Source of the DNA: Deinococcus frigens DSM 12807
Lineage (GTDB): Bacteria > Deinococcota > Deinococci > Deinococcales > Deinococcaceae
Direction of reading: 5' to 3'
Length of the DNA: 6,040 bases
Assembly (NCBI RefSeq): GCF_000701425.1
Contig: NZ_JNIW01000104.1
Span: 1-6,040 of the forward strand
Below are positions 1 to 5,742 of this stretch, piece after piece. The notes under the pieces are model-generated. The model ran no database searches and was not told the origin of the DNA. It was given only the letters and a program-made list of their open reading frames with translations. Position numbers and translations under genes: made by a program. Position 1 is the stretch's first letter; each line of letters starts with the position of its first letter.

Positions 1-2
1 AT

Positions 3-260
3 GGGGTCAACCATCAGCAAGTGATTTCCACGGCTCGCTGCAACAATGTCATTGAGCAATCGCACCGATCTACACGGCGTCAGGAACGACAACAACAGGG
101 ATTCAAACGAAAAAAACGAGCGCAAGAATTTCTGAGGTTGCACGCCCGAATCGAGAACATCCACCATCACGCCCGAACCAGCGTTTCTACCTCGATCAGA
201 CAAAGCAATCAGAAACAAGCGTTCCAGACGTGGTCAATAGCCGCAGTAGGGGTGGCCTGA
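3..260 (+). CDS. IS6-family transposase, C-terminal part (5' end outside window)
   Basis: The frame enters the window open and ends at TGA 258-260, giving 85 residues. It begins GVNHQQV and runs into ARCNNVIEQSHR, the classic C-terminal catalytic block of IS6/IS26-type DDE transposases. The Glu encoded at 54-56 is the third acidic catalytic residue. It is followed by the basic stretch RSTRRQERQQQGFKRKKRAQ and an Arg/His-rich tail, as is usual in the family. The internal GTG at 21 is not a start; it lies inside the catalytic block. The protein would cut and join DNA at the element's inverted repeats. The two preceding acidic residues lie upstream of the window, so I cannot tell whether this copy is intact. 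Its companion at 5743 supplies the N-terminal part of a similar protein; the two fragments do not overlap and cannot be compared for identity. Confidence 0.88.
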   Translation, partial: GVNHQQVISTARCNNVIEQSHRSTRRQERQQQGFKRKKRAQEFLRLHARIENIHHHARTSVSTSIRQSNQKQAFQTWSIAAVGVA

Positions 261-299
261 AGTTCAGATCACCCCTGCCCTCAGTCTGCCACGGGTCAA

Positions 300-316
300 G
301 TTAAGGCAACACACCC
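300..316 (-). repeat. Terminal inverted repeat of the left IS copy
   Basis: Bases 300-313 (GTTAAGGCAACACA) are the exact reverse complement of 5705-5718, and the match extends to 17 bp with one mismatch (300-316 against 5702-5718). It lies 40 bases after the transposase stop codon, the usual place for the right end of an IS6 element. Transposase binds and cleaves such repeats. Beyond 316 the sequence is coding for a permease and no longer resembles the other IS flank. Confidence 0.85.
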
Positions 317-791
317 CTTCCAGGTCATCCTGGTGCCGCTGTTCATCATGAGCAGCCGCCTGGGCTTGGTGGACAGCTACGCCGGGCTGATCCTGCCCGC
401 CCTGGCCAGCCCGTACAGCGTGTTCCTGATGAAACAGTTCATCCAGACGCTGCCCAGCGACCTGATCGACGCGGTGCGTGTGGACGGCGCGCACGAGTTC
501 ACGATCTTTACGCGCATTATTCTCCCGCTCATTAAACCCGGCCTGGCCTTTCTGGGGATCATTACCTTCATCGCGCAGTGGAACAGCTTCCTGTGGCCGC
601 TGATCATCACGCGCTCCGCCGAGATGCGCACGCTCCAGGTGGGACTGGTGCTGCTGCGCGAGGAGGTGCCGCTGTCCTACGGCGTTCACATGGCGGGCGC
701 GCTGCTGGCCGCCATTCCCATCGTGATCGTGTTCCTCAGCAGCCAGAAATACTTCCTGCGCGGCACCACGGTGGGCGCGGTGAAGGGATGA
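317..791 (+). pseudogene. Carbohydrate ABC transporter permease (MalG/UgpE type), 5'-truncated by the IS
   Basis: The frame is open from the IS boundary (FQVILVPLFIM...) to TGA 789-791, about 157 residues, against roughly 275-300 for complete MalG-type permeases. The first three or so membrane spans are therefore missing. The part left carries the family's cytoplasmic EAA-like loop, DAVRVDGAHEFTIFTRIILP, which docks on the ATPase subunit. It is followed by hydrophobic spans at LAFLGIITFIAQWNSFLWPL and LLAAIPIVIVFLSS and by the typical end QKYFLRGTTVGAVKG. A complete copy would form half of an inner-membrane channel importing a sugar delivered by a binding protein. The GTG at 333 is internal to a conserved segment and is unlikely to be a genuine start. 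The stop overlaps the next gene's ATG (ATGA at 788-791), so the two were once translated together. The sugar cannot be told from the sequence. The gene is almost certainly non-functional. Confidence 0.9.
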
Positions 792-1596
792 GGGCCGGAC
801 CGACAAAGGCCACGGTCACGCTCGATCTCGATGGCGTCCTGATCCAGAATCCGTTCGGCAGTTACGTGGTGCCGACTGTGCTGAGCCATCTGGAAGGCAG
901 TGAGCGGCTCAGGGGTCAGGACCGCGACCAGGCGCACCGGGAGCTGCGCGGGGCCATCAACGCGGAGTGGCAGCGGCGTATGGACCGCCGTGACTTCGTG
1001 GCGGCCTACCACTGGGACGACATCTACGCCGCAGTGGGCCAGGCCTACGGTGTGGATCAGTTGCCCGACGTCACCCGCCTGGTGGAGGAAGGGGCGGCGT
1101 AGGGCCATGTGCGCGCGCTACCCGGTGCCCATCAGGCCCTGGAGTTGCTGCGGGACGCCGGTTTGCGCGCCGTGGCCCTGACCAACGGATACCGCCGCTA
1201 CCAGTGGCCGGTCCTTGAGGCGCTGGGGCTGGCCCCGCTGTTCGACGCCCTAGAATCGCCGGAGGCCCACGGCTACGCCAAGCCCAGCCGGAACTCTTCC
1301 GCGCCGTCGGCGAGGTGCTGGCCCATGTGGGCGACACGCTTGAACACGACGTCCTCGGGTCCAACCTCGCGGAGGTCAGGGCGGTGTGGGTTGTTCCCGA
1401 GTTGCCGGGGCCGGACCCCGTGGTGGAGGGCGCGGCGCTCAGCGGTCCCGACTTCAATGCATTTTTCGGCGAGATGCAGGGCAGGGCCACCTACCTGCGG
1501 CACCACCCGGTGGCCACGACTGCGCTGCTGACGCCCTGGGTGGCGGTGCGGAATGTGCTGAACGGTGCCCGGGCCATCGTCGGGCGGCTCACCTGA
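788..1596 (+). pseudogene. HAD-superfamily hydrolase, broken by an amber codon and a frameshift
   Basis: The start is ATG 788, which overlaps the permease stop and follows an AAGGG stretch. Restored, the protein would be about 269 residues. All four HAD phosphatase motifs are readable: motif I DLDGV (Asp13 nucleophile, Asp15 acid/base), motif II LTNG (Thr132), motif III Lys165 in YAKP, and motif IV HVGDTLEHD. Two lesions interrupt it. TAG at 1100-1102 separates VEEGAA from GHVRALPGAH in the same frame. One base is then missing near 1283-1288: the frame reads KPS then nonsense, whereas restoring one C in the CCC run gives KPQPELF, and the protein resumes correctly from about 1285 to TGA 1594-1596. 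The family removes phosphate from sugars or other small molecules. Placement behind a sugar permease suggests a sugar-phosphate substrate, but this is inference. Sequencing error could explain one lesion; two independent errors are less likely. Confidence 0.88.
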
Positions 1597-1850
1597 AACC
1601 TGTTTCCCAAGCTACCTTTCTGCTGAAGATTCTCACAGAAGATAAACGTGCCTGGTAGCGTACATCCCGGCATTCGGTCGGTGTTCCAGCCCCCACCGAC
1701 TTTGGCCGGTGGCCATTTAGTTTCGCGTCACCTTGCGGGGTGAAAGTTGTCTGTGAGCGTGCGCGTGCCAGAATGCAGTCGCCAATAATACCCCAGCAAT
1801 GACGCTCCAGCCGGGTCTCCTGGTTCCTCGCTCTCTCCCAAAACCGGACG
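1597..1850. other. Non-coding gap between the HAD remnant and the diguanylate cyclase gene
   Basis: About 250 bases with no convincing reading frame. It contains the paired hairpins at 1677-1712 and a small stem of five pairs at 1728-1743 (TCACC/GGTGA). The promoter of the downstream cyclase should lie here, but I see only weak -35/-10 candidates, for instance AATAAT near 1784, and cannot choose between them. No clear Shine-Dalgarno stands before the GTG start at 1851. Confidence 0.5.
1677..1712 (+). terminator. Two overlapping hairpins, possible terminator of the permease-HAD operon
   Basis: Bases 1677-1683 (GTCGGTG) pair perfectly with 1694-1700 (CACCGAC) around a 10-base loop, and TTT follows at 1701-1703. 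A second stem pairs 1693-1698 (CCACCG) with 1707-1712 (CGGTGG). The two stems share the middle arm and cannot form together. The place, about 80 bases after the HAD stop, suits a terminator, but the T run is only three bases, so intrinsic termination is doubtful. Confidence 0.35.
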
Positions 1851-2951
1851 GTGCCATTGCCGAAGTCTGCCCAAGCTCAACTCGCCCGCTACCACCACCT
1901 GGTGCAGGCGCTGGCTGCCCTGGCCCGCAACAGCCACGACGTCGAGGCGGTGGTGCAGGCGGTTCACCAACAGACAGGCACGCTCTTTCCCGCCCAGGTC
2001 ACCCTGCTGGCCCTGCGCGAGCCTGACGGCCACTGGCGCTGGGAACTCTACGAGGAAGACCGCCGCTACACCCAGCGCCTGCCCTTTTACCCCGAGGGCA
2101 TCATCGAGAGCGTTCTGGGCGGCCAGGCCCTGTCCATCCCCGACATCTACGCCTACCTGCACCAGCACCCCGTCCGCATGCGGCGGCTGGTCAACGACGA
2201 TCAGGTGATCCTGGACGTGCATGCCGAACCCCAGCAGCCGGAGCGGCCCACCCGGTCCATGCTGTTCGTGCCGCTGGAGGTCCGCGGCCAGCGGACCGGG
2301 GTGCTGTCCATCCAGAGTCACGCGGCGGCGGCCTTCGATACCACCGATCTGGAGTTCTTGCACCTGCTCGCCCAGCACGTCTCGATCGCGCTGGAAAACG
2401 CTGCTTTGCGTCAGGAACTCGAACAGCTCACCCGCACCGACGCACTGACCGGCCTGCTCAACCGCCGGGCCTTTTCCCACGACGTGCCCCTCGCGCTGGA
2501 CACCGCCCGCCAGGAGGGCCGGGCCGTCAGCCTGATGATGCTCGACGTCCACGAGTTCAAGCGGATCAACGACGACTTCGGGCACCCGGTAGGCGACGCG
2601 GTGCTGGCGACTTTGGGGCAGGTCCTGAAGCAGACCTTTCCTGTGCCGGACGTGGCGTTCCGGCTGAGCGGGGACGAGTTTGCGGTGCTGGTGTGGGAAC
2701 CCGAAACGCGGCTGGAGATCCTGAGCGCGCGGCTGACGGGTGGGCTGCGGGCCGCCGACTGGCCGCCGGGACCGGGGCCGATCTGTTTGCAGGGCGGGGT
2801 GGCGCAGCCGCCGGCAGCGGCGGGCCTCGAGGAGTGGCTGTCGCTGGCCGACGCACGGATGTACCGCGCCAAACGGCAGCGCATCGTGGGCTGTCAGGTC
2901 AACTGGGGCCTCGATTTCGGCGACGCTCCTTTGGCCATGACGCTGCATTAG
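1851..2951 (+). CDS. GAF-GGDEF diguanylate cyclase
   Basis: This 366-residue soluble protein should join two GTP into cyclic di-GMP. A GAF-like sensory domain covers roughly residues 15-185, then a signalling helix leads into TDALTGLLNRR (197-207), the usual start of a GGDEF domain. The active-site loop is RLSGDEF (271-277); SGDEF is a variant found in active cyclases. GHPVGD (245-249 region) and MYRAK (337-341) are present. Two deviations stand out. The metal-site segment reads LDVHEFKRIND, so the second Asp of the usual DxD is His234. The inhibitory-site RxxD before the motif is absent (PVPD at 264-267), so product feedback there is unlikely. No membrane span or signal peptide is visible. 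The frame is open back to 1803, but GTG 1851 is the only likely start; TTG 1857 is an alternative. The signal sensed by the GAF domain is unknown. Its 3' end faces that of the GGDEF-EAL gene. Confidence 0.93.
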   Translation: MPLPKSAQAQLARYHHLVQALAALARNSHDVEAVVQAVHQQTGTLFPAQVTLLALREPDGHWRWELYEEDRRYTQRLPFYPEGIIESVLGGQALSIPDIYAYLHQHPVRMRRLVNDDQVILDVHAEPQQPERPTRSMLFVPLEVRGQRTGVLSIQSHAAAAFDTTDLEFLHLLAQHVSIALENAALRQELEQLTRTDALTGLLNRRAFSHDVPLALDTARQEGRAVSLMMLDVHEFKRINDDFGHPVGDAVLATLGQVLKQTFPVPDVAFRLSGDEFAVLVWEPETRLEILSARLTGGLRAADWPPGPGPICLQGGVAQPPAAAGLEEWLSLADARMYRAKRQRIVGCQVNWGLDFGDAPLAMTLH

Positions 2952-3105
2952 GCGCGGTGCCCGTCGCCCAGAGAATGGGCCAGGACCGGAACTGATCTCG
3001 AGCGGACACGGGATACTCGCCGCCTTCTGTCTGCAGTGAGGTTACCGTTGGTCGGGAGGGCAACGCCAGGCTATCCAGCACCGTCTTTCCACTCCTACTA
3101 CCCGC
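2952..3105. other. Convergent intergenic region with weak hairpins
   Basis: This 154-base gap separates two genes that point at each other, so it should hold transcription stops for both. I find GCCCA 2966-2970 pairing with TGGGC 2976-2980 around GAGAA, and CGTTG 3046-3050 pairing with CAACG 3061-3065. Neither has a following T run on either strand, so termination here may need Rho or readthrough may occur. Confidence 0.35.
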
Positions 3106-5418
3106 TCAATGCTGGTCAAGACCGATTTGCCGCTGCGCCAGCGGTTCAAGCAAGAGCGACACGCCGCACTGAACCCGGACCATCGCTGCCACCGCCTGCT
3201 CGGCGGGCTGGGGCCGGGCGAAGTAGAAGCCCTGCCCCAGATCGCAGCCCAGACCCTGAAGGCGGGCCACCGTGCGGGCGTCCTCGATGCCCTCGGCCAC
3301 CACCTTCAGGCCCAGGCTGTGGCCCATCGAGATGATGGCCTGGATAAAGGCCTTGTCGGTCTGGCTGTCCTGGATAAAGATGCGGTCGATCTTGAGGATG
3401 TCCACCGGCAAAGAGCGCAACTGGCCCAGGCTGGAATAACCCGTGCCGAAGTCGTCCAGGGCCACGCGCACCCCCAGCGCGCGTAGTTCCTGCAACTTCG
3501 CGCGCGCCAGGTCCCCGTCGGCCAGCACGGCACTCTCCGTGACCTCCAGAGTCAGGAGCTGTGGGTGACCGCCGTGCTCGCTCAGCGCAGCGCACACGTC
3601 CGCCACGAAGTCCGAGTGCGCGAAGCGGGTGGCCGACACGTTGACCGCCACGCCCACACCAGGCAAGGCCGCCTGCCACGCGCACATGGCCTGGATGGAC
3701 TCGCGCAGCACCCAGCGCCCCAGCCGGCCCATCATCTCACGCGCCTCGGCCACCGGAATAAAGACGGCGGGCGAGACCATCCCCAGCTCCGGGGACGTCC
3801 AGCGCACCAAGGCCTCAAAACTGCGGACCTGTTCAGTGCGCAGATCCATCAGGGGCTGGAAATGCATGGACAGTTCACCGCGTTCCAGCGCGCCGCGCAG
3901 CAGCACTTCCATCTTCGCCTGGGGCATGTGCAGGCCATTGAGCCGCTCATCGGCAAAGCGCCAGGTGCCCTTGCCCGCCTGTTTGGCCCGGTACATGGCC
4001 GCGTCCGCCTGCGCGATGGCCGCTCCAGCATGGTCGGCGTCGCCGGGGGCCAGCGCCACCCCAATGCTGGCCGAGAGGTGGAGCAGTTCCGGGCCAATCT
4101 GAAACGGTTCCCTGACTGCGTCCAGCAGCGTCTCGGCCACCGCCGCTGCCTCCTGGGCCGCGTGTCCGGGCAGCGTCGCCACAAACTCGTCGCCGCCAAA
4201 ACGCACGATCATCCCGCCGGGGGGCAGGTGCGCCGACAGCCGGTCCGCCACCGCCCGCAGCAGCCGGTCCCCCACCGGATGGCCGAAGGTGTCGTTGATC
4301 TCCTTCATACGGTCCAGGTCCACGAACAGGACCGAGACCACGGCGTTCCTGCTGCGGGCCTCGTCGATATGCCGTTGCAGGACCGTTTCCAGATCACGGC
4401 GGTTGCGCACGCCGGTGAGCGGATCGTGGTCGGCGCGGTGGGTCAGGCTCACTTGCAGGCGCTGGTTGTCGGTCAGGACCAGGAATTGACGCAGGGCGAA
4501 CAGGCCCACCACCAGCCACAGGATCATCTGCTGTGGACGGTCCAGGGGTGTGCGCAGGTGGGTGACCAGGTAGATCACGAACACGCCCAGCACCGCGTAA
4601 TGCGGGATCAGGCGTTTCCAGGCCTCGCCCGACTGGCGCTGCACGCTCGCCTGCCGCACGGCCACGGGCTGGGTGCTGCGGTAGGCGGTCCAGGCGAGCA
4701 GCAGCGCGCCCAGGGGCCAGCCGAGGTCGATCAGTGCGCCGGGGGCGTACAGATCACGGGCCACCGCGTGGTAATACACCACGTCGCTTCCCAGATACAG
4801 CAGCAGCCCCAGCGCCAGCAGGGCGATGACCCGCCGCCGGATCCCCAGGGGCCGCCACAGCGCCAGCGTCACGGTGGCGGCGGCCAGCAGCAGGTCTGCC
4901 GCCGGGTACGCCAGTGAAACCCACATCGCCGGCGAAGGCTCGGCGTACTCGGCCAGGGTGTCCCGGATGGAGGTGCGCCACAGCAGGTCGCCCAGCACCA
5001 GCGTGACCAGCGCGGCGTCGGTCAGGAAGCTGAGGGTATGAAGCGGTCCCAGCCGCTCCCGCCGCAGGGCCAGCACGCCCACGGCGAAGCAGGGCAGGGC
5101 GGCCAGATACCCCAGGTCTGCCAGCGACGGGAAGGGAGACTGGCCCAGCGCGTCGTAGACGGTGTAGATCAGCGACCCCAGTCCGAACAACAGCAGGCCG
5201 TAACTCAACCAGCGCCAGGTACGGGCGGTGGGGATGTTCGGTGCGCGCGCCACCTGCCAGGTCACTAGCGCCGCCAGGAGGGGCGGCGGCACGATCAGCA
5301 GGTTGGCTGGGAGCGGTGCCCACTCTCCGGAGGGTGCGCCCAGCAGCAGCCACAGGGCGTAGCCGACCATGTAGACGATCAACACGGTCAGGGTCCCGGT
5401 GGCGATTCGGATTTGCAT
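3106..5418 (-). CDS. Membrane-bound GGDEF-EAL protein (diguanylate cyclase/phosphodiesterase)
   Basis: This 770-residue protein acts at the inner membrane on cyclic di-GMP. Residues 1-315 hold about nine or ten hydrophobic spans (near 8-27, 38-56, 70-88, 103-118, 130-146, 167-187, 196-212, 229-245, 273-287, 297-314), including the segment YDALGQSPFPSLADLGYL. I recall similar N-terminal regions in other GGDEF-EAL proteins, but no ligand is known to me. The GGDEF domain spans about 325-488: DHDPLTGVRNRR, metal Asp367 in VDLDRMKEIND, GGDEF 408-412, MYRAK 475-479. The inhibitory RxxD is absent. The EAL domain spans about 500-750 with an apparently complete catalytic set: EAL 535-537, Asn593, Glu625 in LEVTES, DDFGTGYSSL from 655, Lys676, Glu709, and QGFYFARP from 729. 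Both activities thus look possible; many such proteins use GGDEF only to bind GTP and work as phosphodiesterases. The start ATG 5416-5418 lacks a Shine-Dalgarno and may be leaderless. Confidence 0.96.
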   Translation of the reverse strand: MQIRIATGTLTVLIVYMVGYALWLLLGAPSGEWAPLPANLLIVPPPLLAALVTWQVARAPNIPTARTWRWLSYGLLLFGLGSLIYTVYDALGQSPFPSLADLGYLAALPCFAVGVLALRRERLGPLHTLSFLTDAALVTLVLGDLLWRTSIRDTLAEYAEPSPAMWVSLAYPAADLLLAAATVTLALWRPLGIRRRVIALLALGLLLYLGSDVVYYHAVARDLYAPGALIDLGWPLGALLLAWTAYRSTQPVAVRQASVQRQSGEAWKRLIPHYAVLGVFVIYLVTHLRTPLDRPQQMILWLVVGLFALRQFLVLTDNQRLQVSLTHRADHDPLTGVRNRRDLETVLQRHIDEARSRNAVVSVLFVDLDRMKEINDTFGHPVGDRLLRAVADRLSAHLPPGGMIVRFGGDEFVATLPGHAAQEAAAVAETLLDAVREPFQIGPELLHLSASIGVALAPGDADHAGAAIAQADAAMYRAKQAGKGTWRFADERLNGLHMPQAKMEVLLRGALERGELSMHFQPLMDLRTEQVRSFEALVRWTSPELGMVSPAVFIPVAEAREMMGRLGRWVLRESIQAMCAWQAALPGVGVAVNVSATRFAHSDFVADVCAALSEHGGHPQLLTLEVTESAVLADGDLARAKLQELRALGVRVALDDFGTGYSSLGQLRSLPVDILKIDRIFIQDSQTDKAFIQAIISMGHSLGLKVVAEGIEDARTVARLQGLGCDLGQGFYFARPQPAEQAVAAMVRVQCGVSLLLEPLAQRQIGLDQH

Positions 5419-5427
5419 CCTATGAGT

Positions 5428-5433
5428 GTTCTA
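5428..5433 (-). promoter_or_regulatory. Possible -10 box for a leaderless GGDEF-EAL transcript
   Basis: On the minus strand TAGAAC lies nine bases before the ATG of the GGDEF-EAL gene. It matches TATAAT at four of six positions and leaves no room for a ribosome-binding site. Leaderless genes with a TAnnnT-like box just before the start codon are common in Deinococcus. No good -35 is seen at the standard spacing; TTGCGC is 14 bases upstream. This is a weak, single-site prediction. Confidence 0.25.
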
Positions 5434-5522
5434 CATGAGCACTGACAGCGCAATGACATGAAGGAAATTTCAGGAAGCGCTGAGGGGGTGGGTTTTGACG
5501 GCTGCATATTTTCAACACATAG

Positions 5523-5699
5523 TTGGGCATCCTTGCTCTTGAAGAGCTGGAGTCTGAAGCGCTCGTTCGTGCCGTCTGGAACGGCGTGGAGGTGCAGGTG
5601 TCAGCCACTAAGTCCCAGGCGGACAGAAGGCGAACCCAACCAGACGCAATGACCCCGGCACGACAGCTTGTGCCAGTACCCGTTCCCTACGCAGTTTAG
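5523..5699 (+). other. Possible 3' gene remnant beside the IS
   Basis: A frame of 58 codons runs from just after TAG 5520-5522 to TAG 5697-5699, ending two bases before the IS boundary. Its first half reads like ordinary protein: LGILALEELESEALVRAVW, then NGVEVQVSATKSQADRR. A TTG at 5523 could start it, but no ribosome-binding site is evident. I do not recognise a family. It could be a decayed gene tail, a small protein, or chance; its third codon positions are less G/C-biased than those of the real genes here. Confidence 0.2.
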
Positions 5700-5701
5700 A
5701 C

Positions 5702-5718
5702 GGTTGTGTTGCCTTAAC
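5702..5718 (+). repeat. Terminal inverted repeat of the right IS copy
   Basis: GGTTGTGTTGCCTTAAC starts the element. Bases 5705-5718 are the perfect reverse complement of 300-313, and the full 17 bp has one mismatch (T at 5704 against G on the other end). The repeat stands 24 bases before the transposase start, the normal layout at the left end of an IS6-type element. Confidence 0.87.
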
Positions 5719-5728
5719 CGGACTGGGG

Positions 5729-5734
5729 TAGGGT
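5729..5734 (+). promoter_or_regulatory. Possible -10 box of the transposase gene
   Basis: TAGGGT, a TAnnnT-type box, ends eight bases before the transposase ATG at 5743. The short gap would give a leaderless or nearly leaderless mRNA, and no Shine-Dalgarno is seen. A TTGTGT inside the inverted repeat (5704-5709) could be the -35 but with a long 19-base spacer. If so, transposase binding at the repeat would block its own promoter. This is weak evidence from sequence alone. Confidence 0.25.
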
Positions 5735-5742
5735 AACCATCC

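Larger units (their letters stand above)
1..316 (+). mobile_element. 3' end of an IS6-family insertion sequence
   Basis: This is the right-hand part of an insertion sequence whose left part lies outside the window. It holds the transposase C-terminus (reading frame from base 3 to the stop at 258-260), about 40 bases of non-coding DNA, and a terminal repeat ending near 316. The outer repeat, read inward from 316, is GGGTGTGTTGCCTTAAC. It matches the start of the element at 5702 with one mismatch in 17, which is why I place the boundary at 316. IS6 elements usually begin with GG, and this agrees. Directly outside the boundary the sequence becomes an ABC permease reading frame that lacks its start. 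The family assignment rests on the transposase; the exact boundary could be off by one or two bases. Confidence 0.85.
5419..5701. other. Intergenic region between the GGDEF-EAL gene and the right IS copy
   Basis: About 280 bases with lower G/C order than the genes. It should contain the upstream signals of the GGDEF-EAL gene. Two inverted repeats are visible: GCTCTT-G-AAGAGC at 5535-5547, which could be an operator-like palindrome, and GGCAC/GTGCC at 5657-5661 and 5670-5674 with an eight-base loop. Neither has a T run suitable for a terminator. The possible gene remnant at 5523-5699 lies inside this stretch. No RNA gene was recognised. Confidence 0.4.

Noticed and set aside
264..806. 180-residue minus-strand frame
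   Set aside because: It is the shadow of the permease and crosses the IS boundary, with no recognisable motif.
1109..1531. A separate gene starting after the amber codon
   Set aside because: It is in the same frame as the HAD N-terminus and carries HAD motifs II and III, then runs into nonsense after KPS. It is part of the broken HAD gene.
1747..1790. Promoter for the cyclase (TTGTCT with AGAATG, or AATAAT alone)
   Set aside because: The matches to consensus are poor or lack a partner box at proper spacing, so I cannot support one over chance.
1799..2026. Possible upstream ATG start for the cyclase
   Set aside because: ATG 1799 is in a different frame from the GAF-GGDEF protein and no Shine-Dalgarno precedes it, so it would need a frameshift.
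1728..2948. 406-residue open frame on the minus strand
   Set aside because: It is antisense to the GAF-GGDEF gene. Its composition (rich in Arg, Gln, Gly, His, Val) is what the reverse of a high-GC gene gives, and it shows no domain motif.
3565..4917. 450-residue open frame on the plus strand
   Set aside because: It is antisense to the GGDEF-EAL gene, is rich in Gln, His, Arg and Gly without motifs, and the minus strand carries a clearly conserved protein.
317..5701. 8-bp target duplication at the inner flanks of the IS copies
   Set aside because: CTTCCAGG (317-324) and GTTTAGAC (5694-5701) do not match, and the outer flanks needed for a real test are outside the window.
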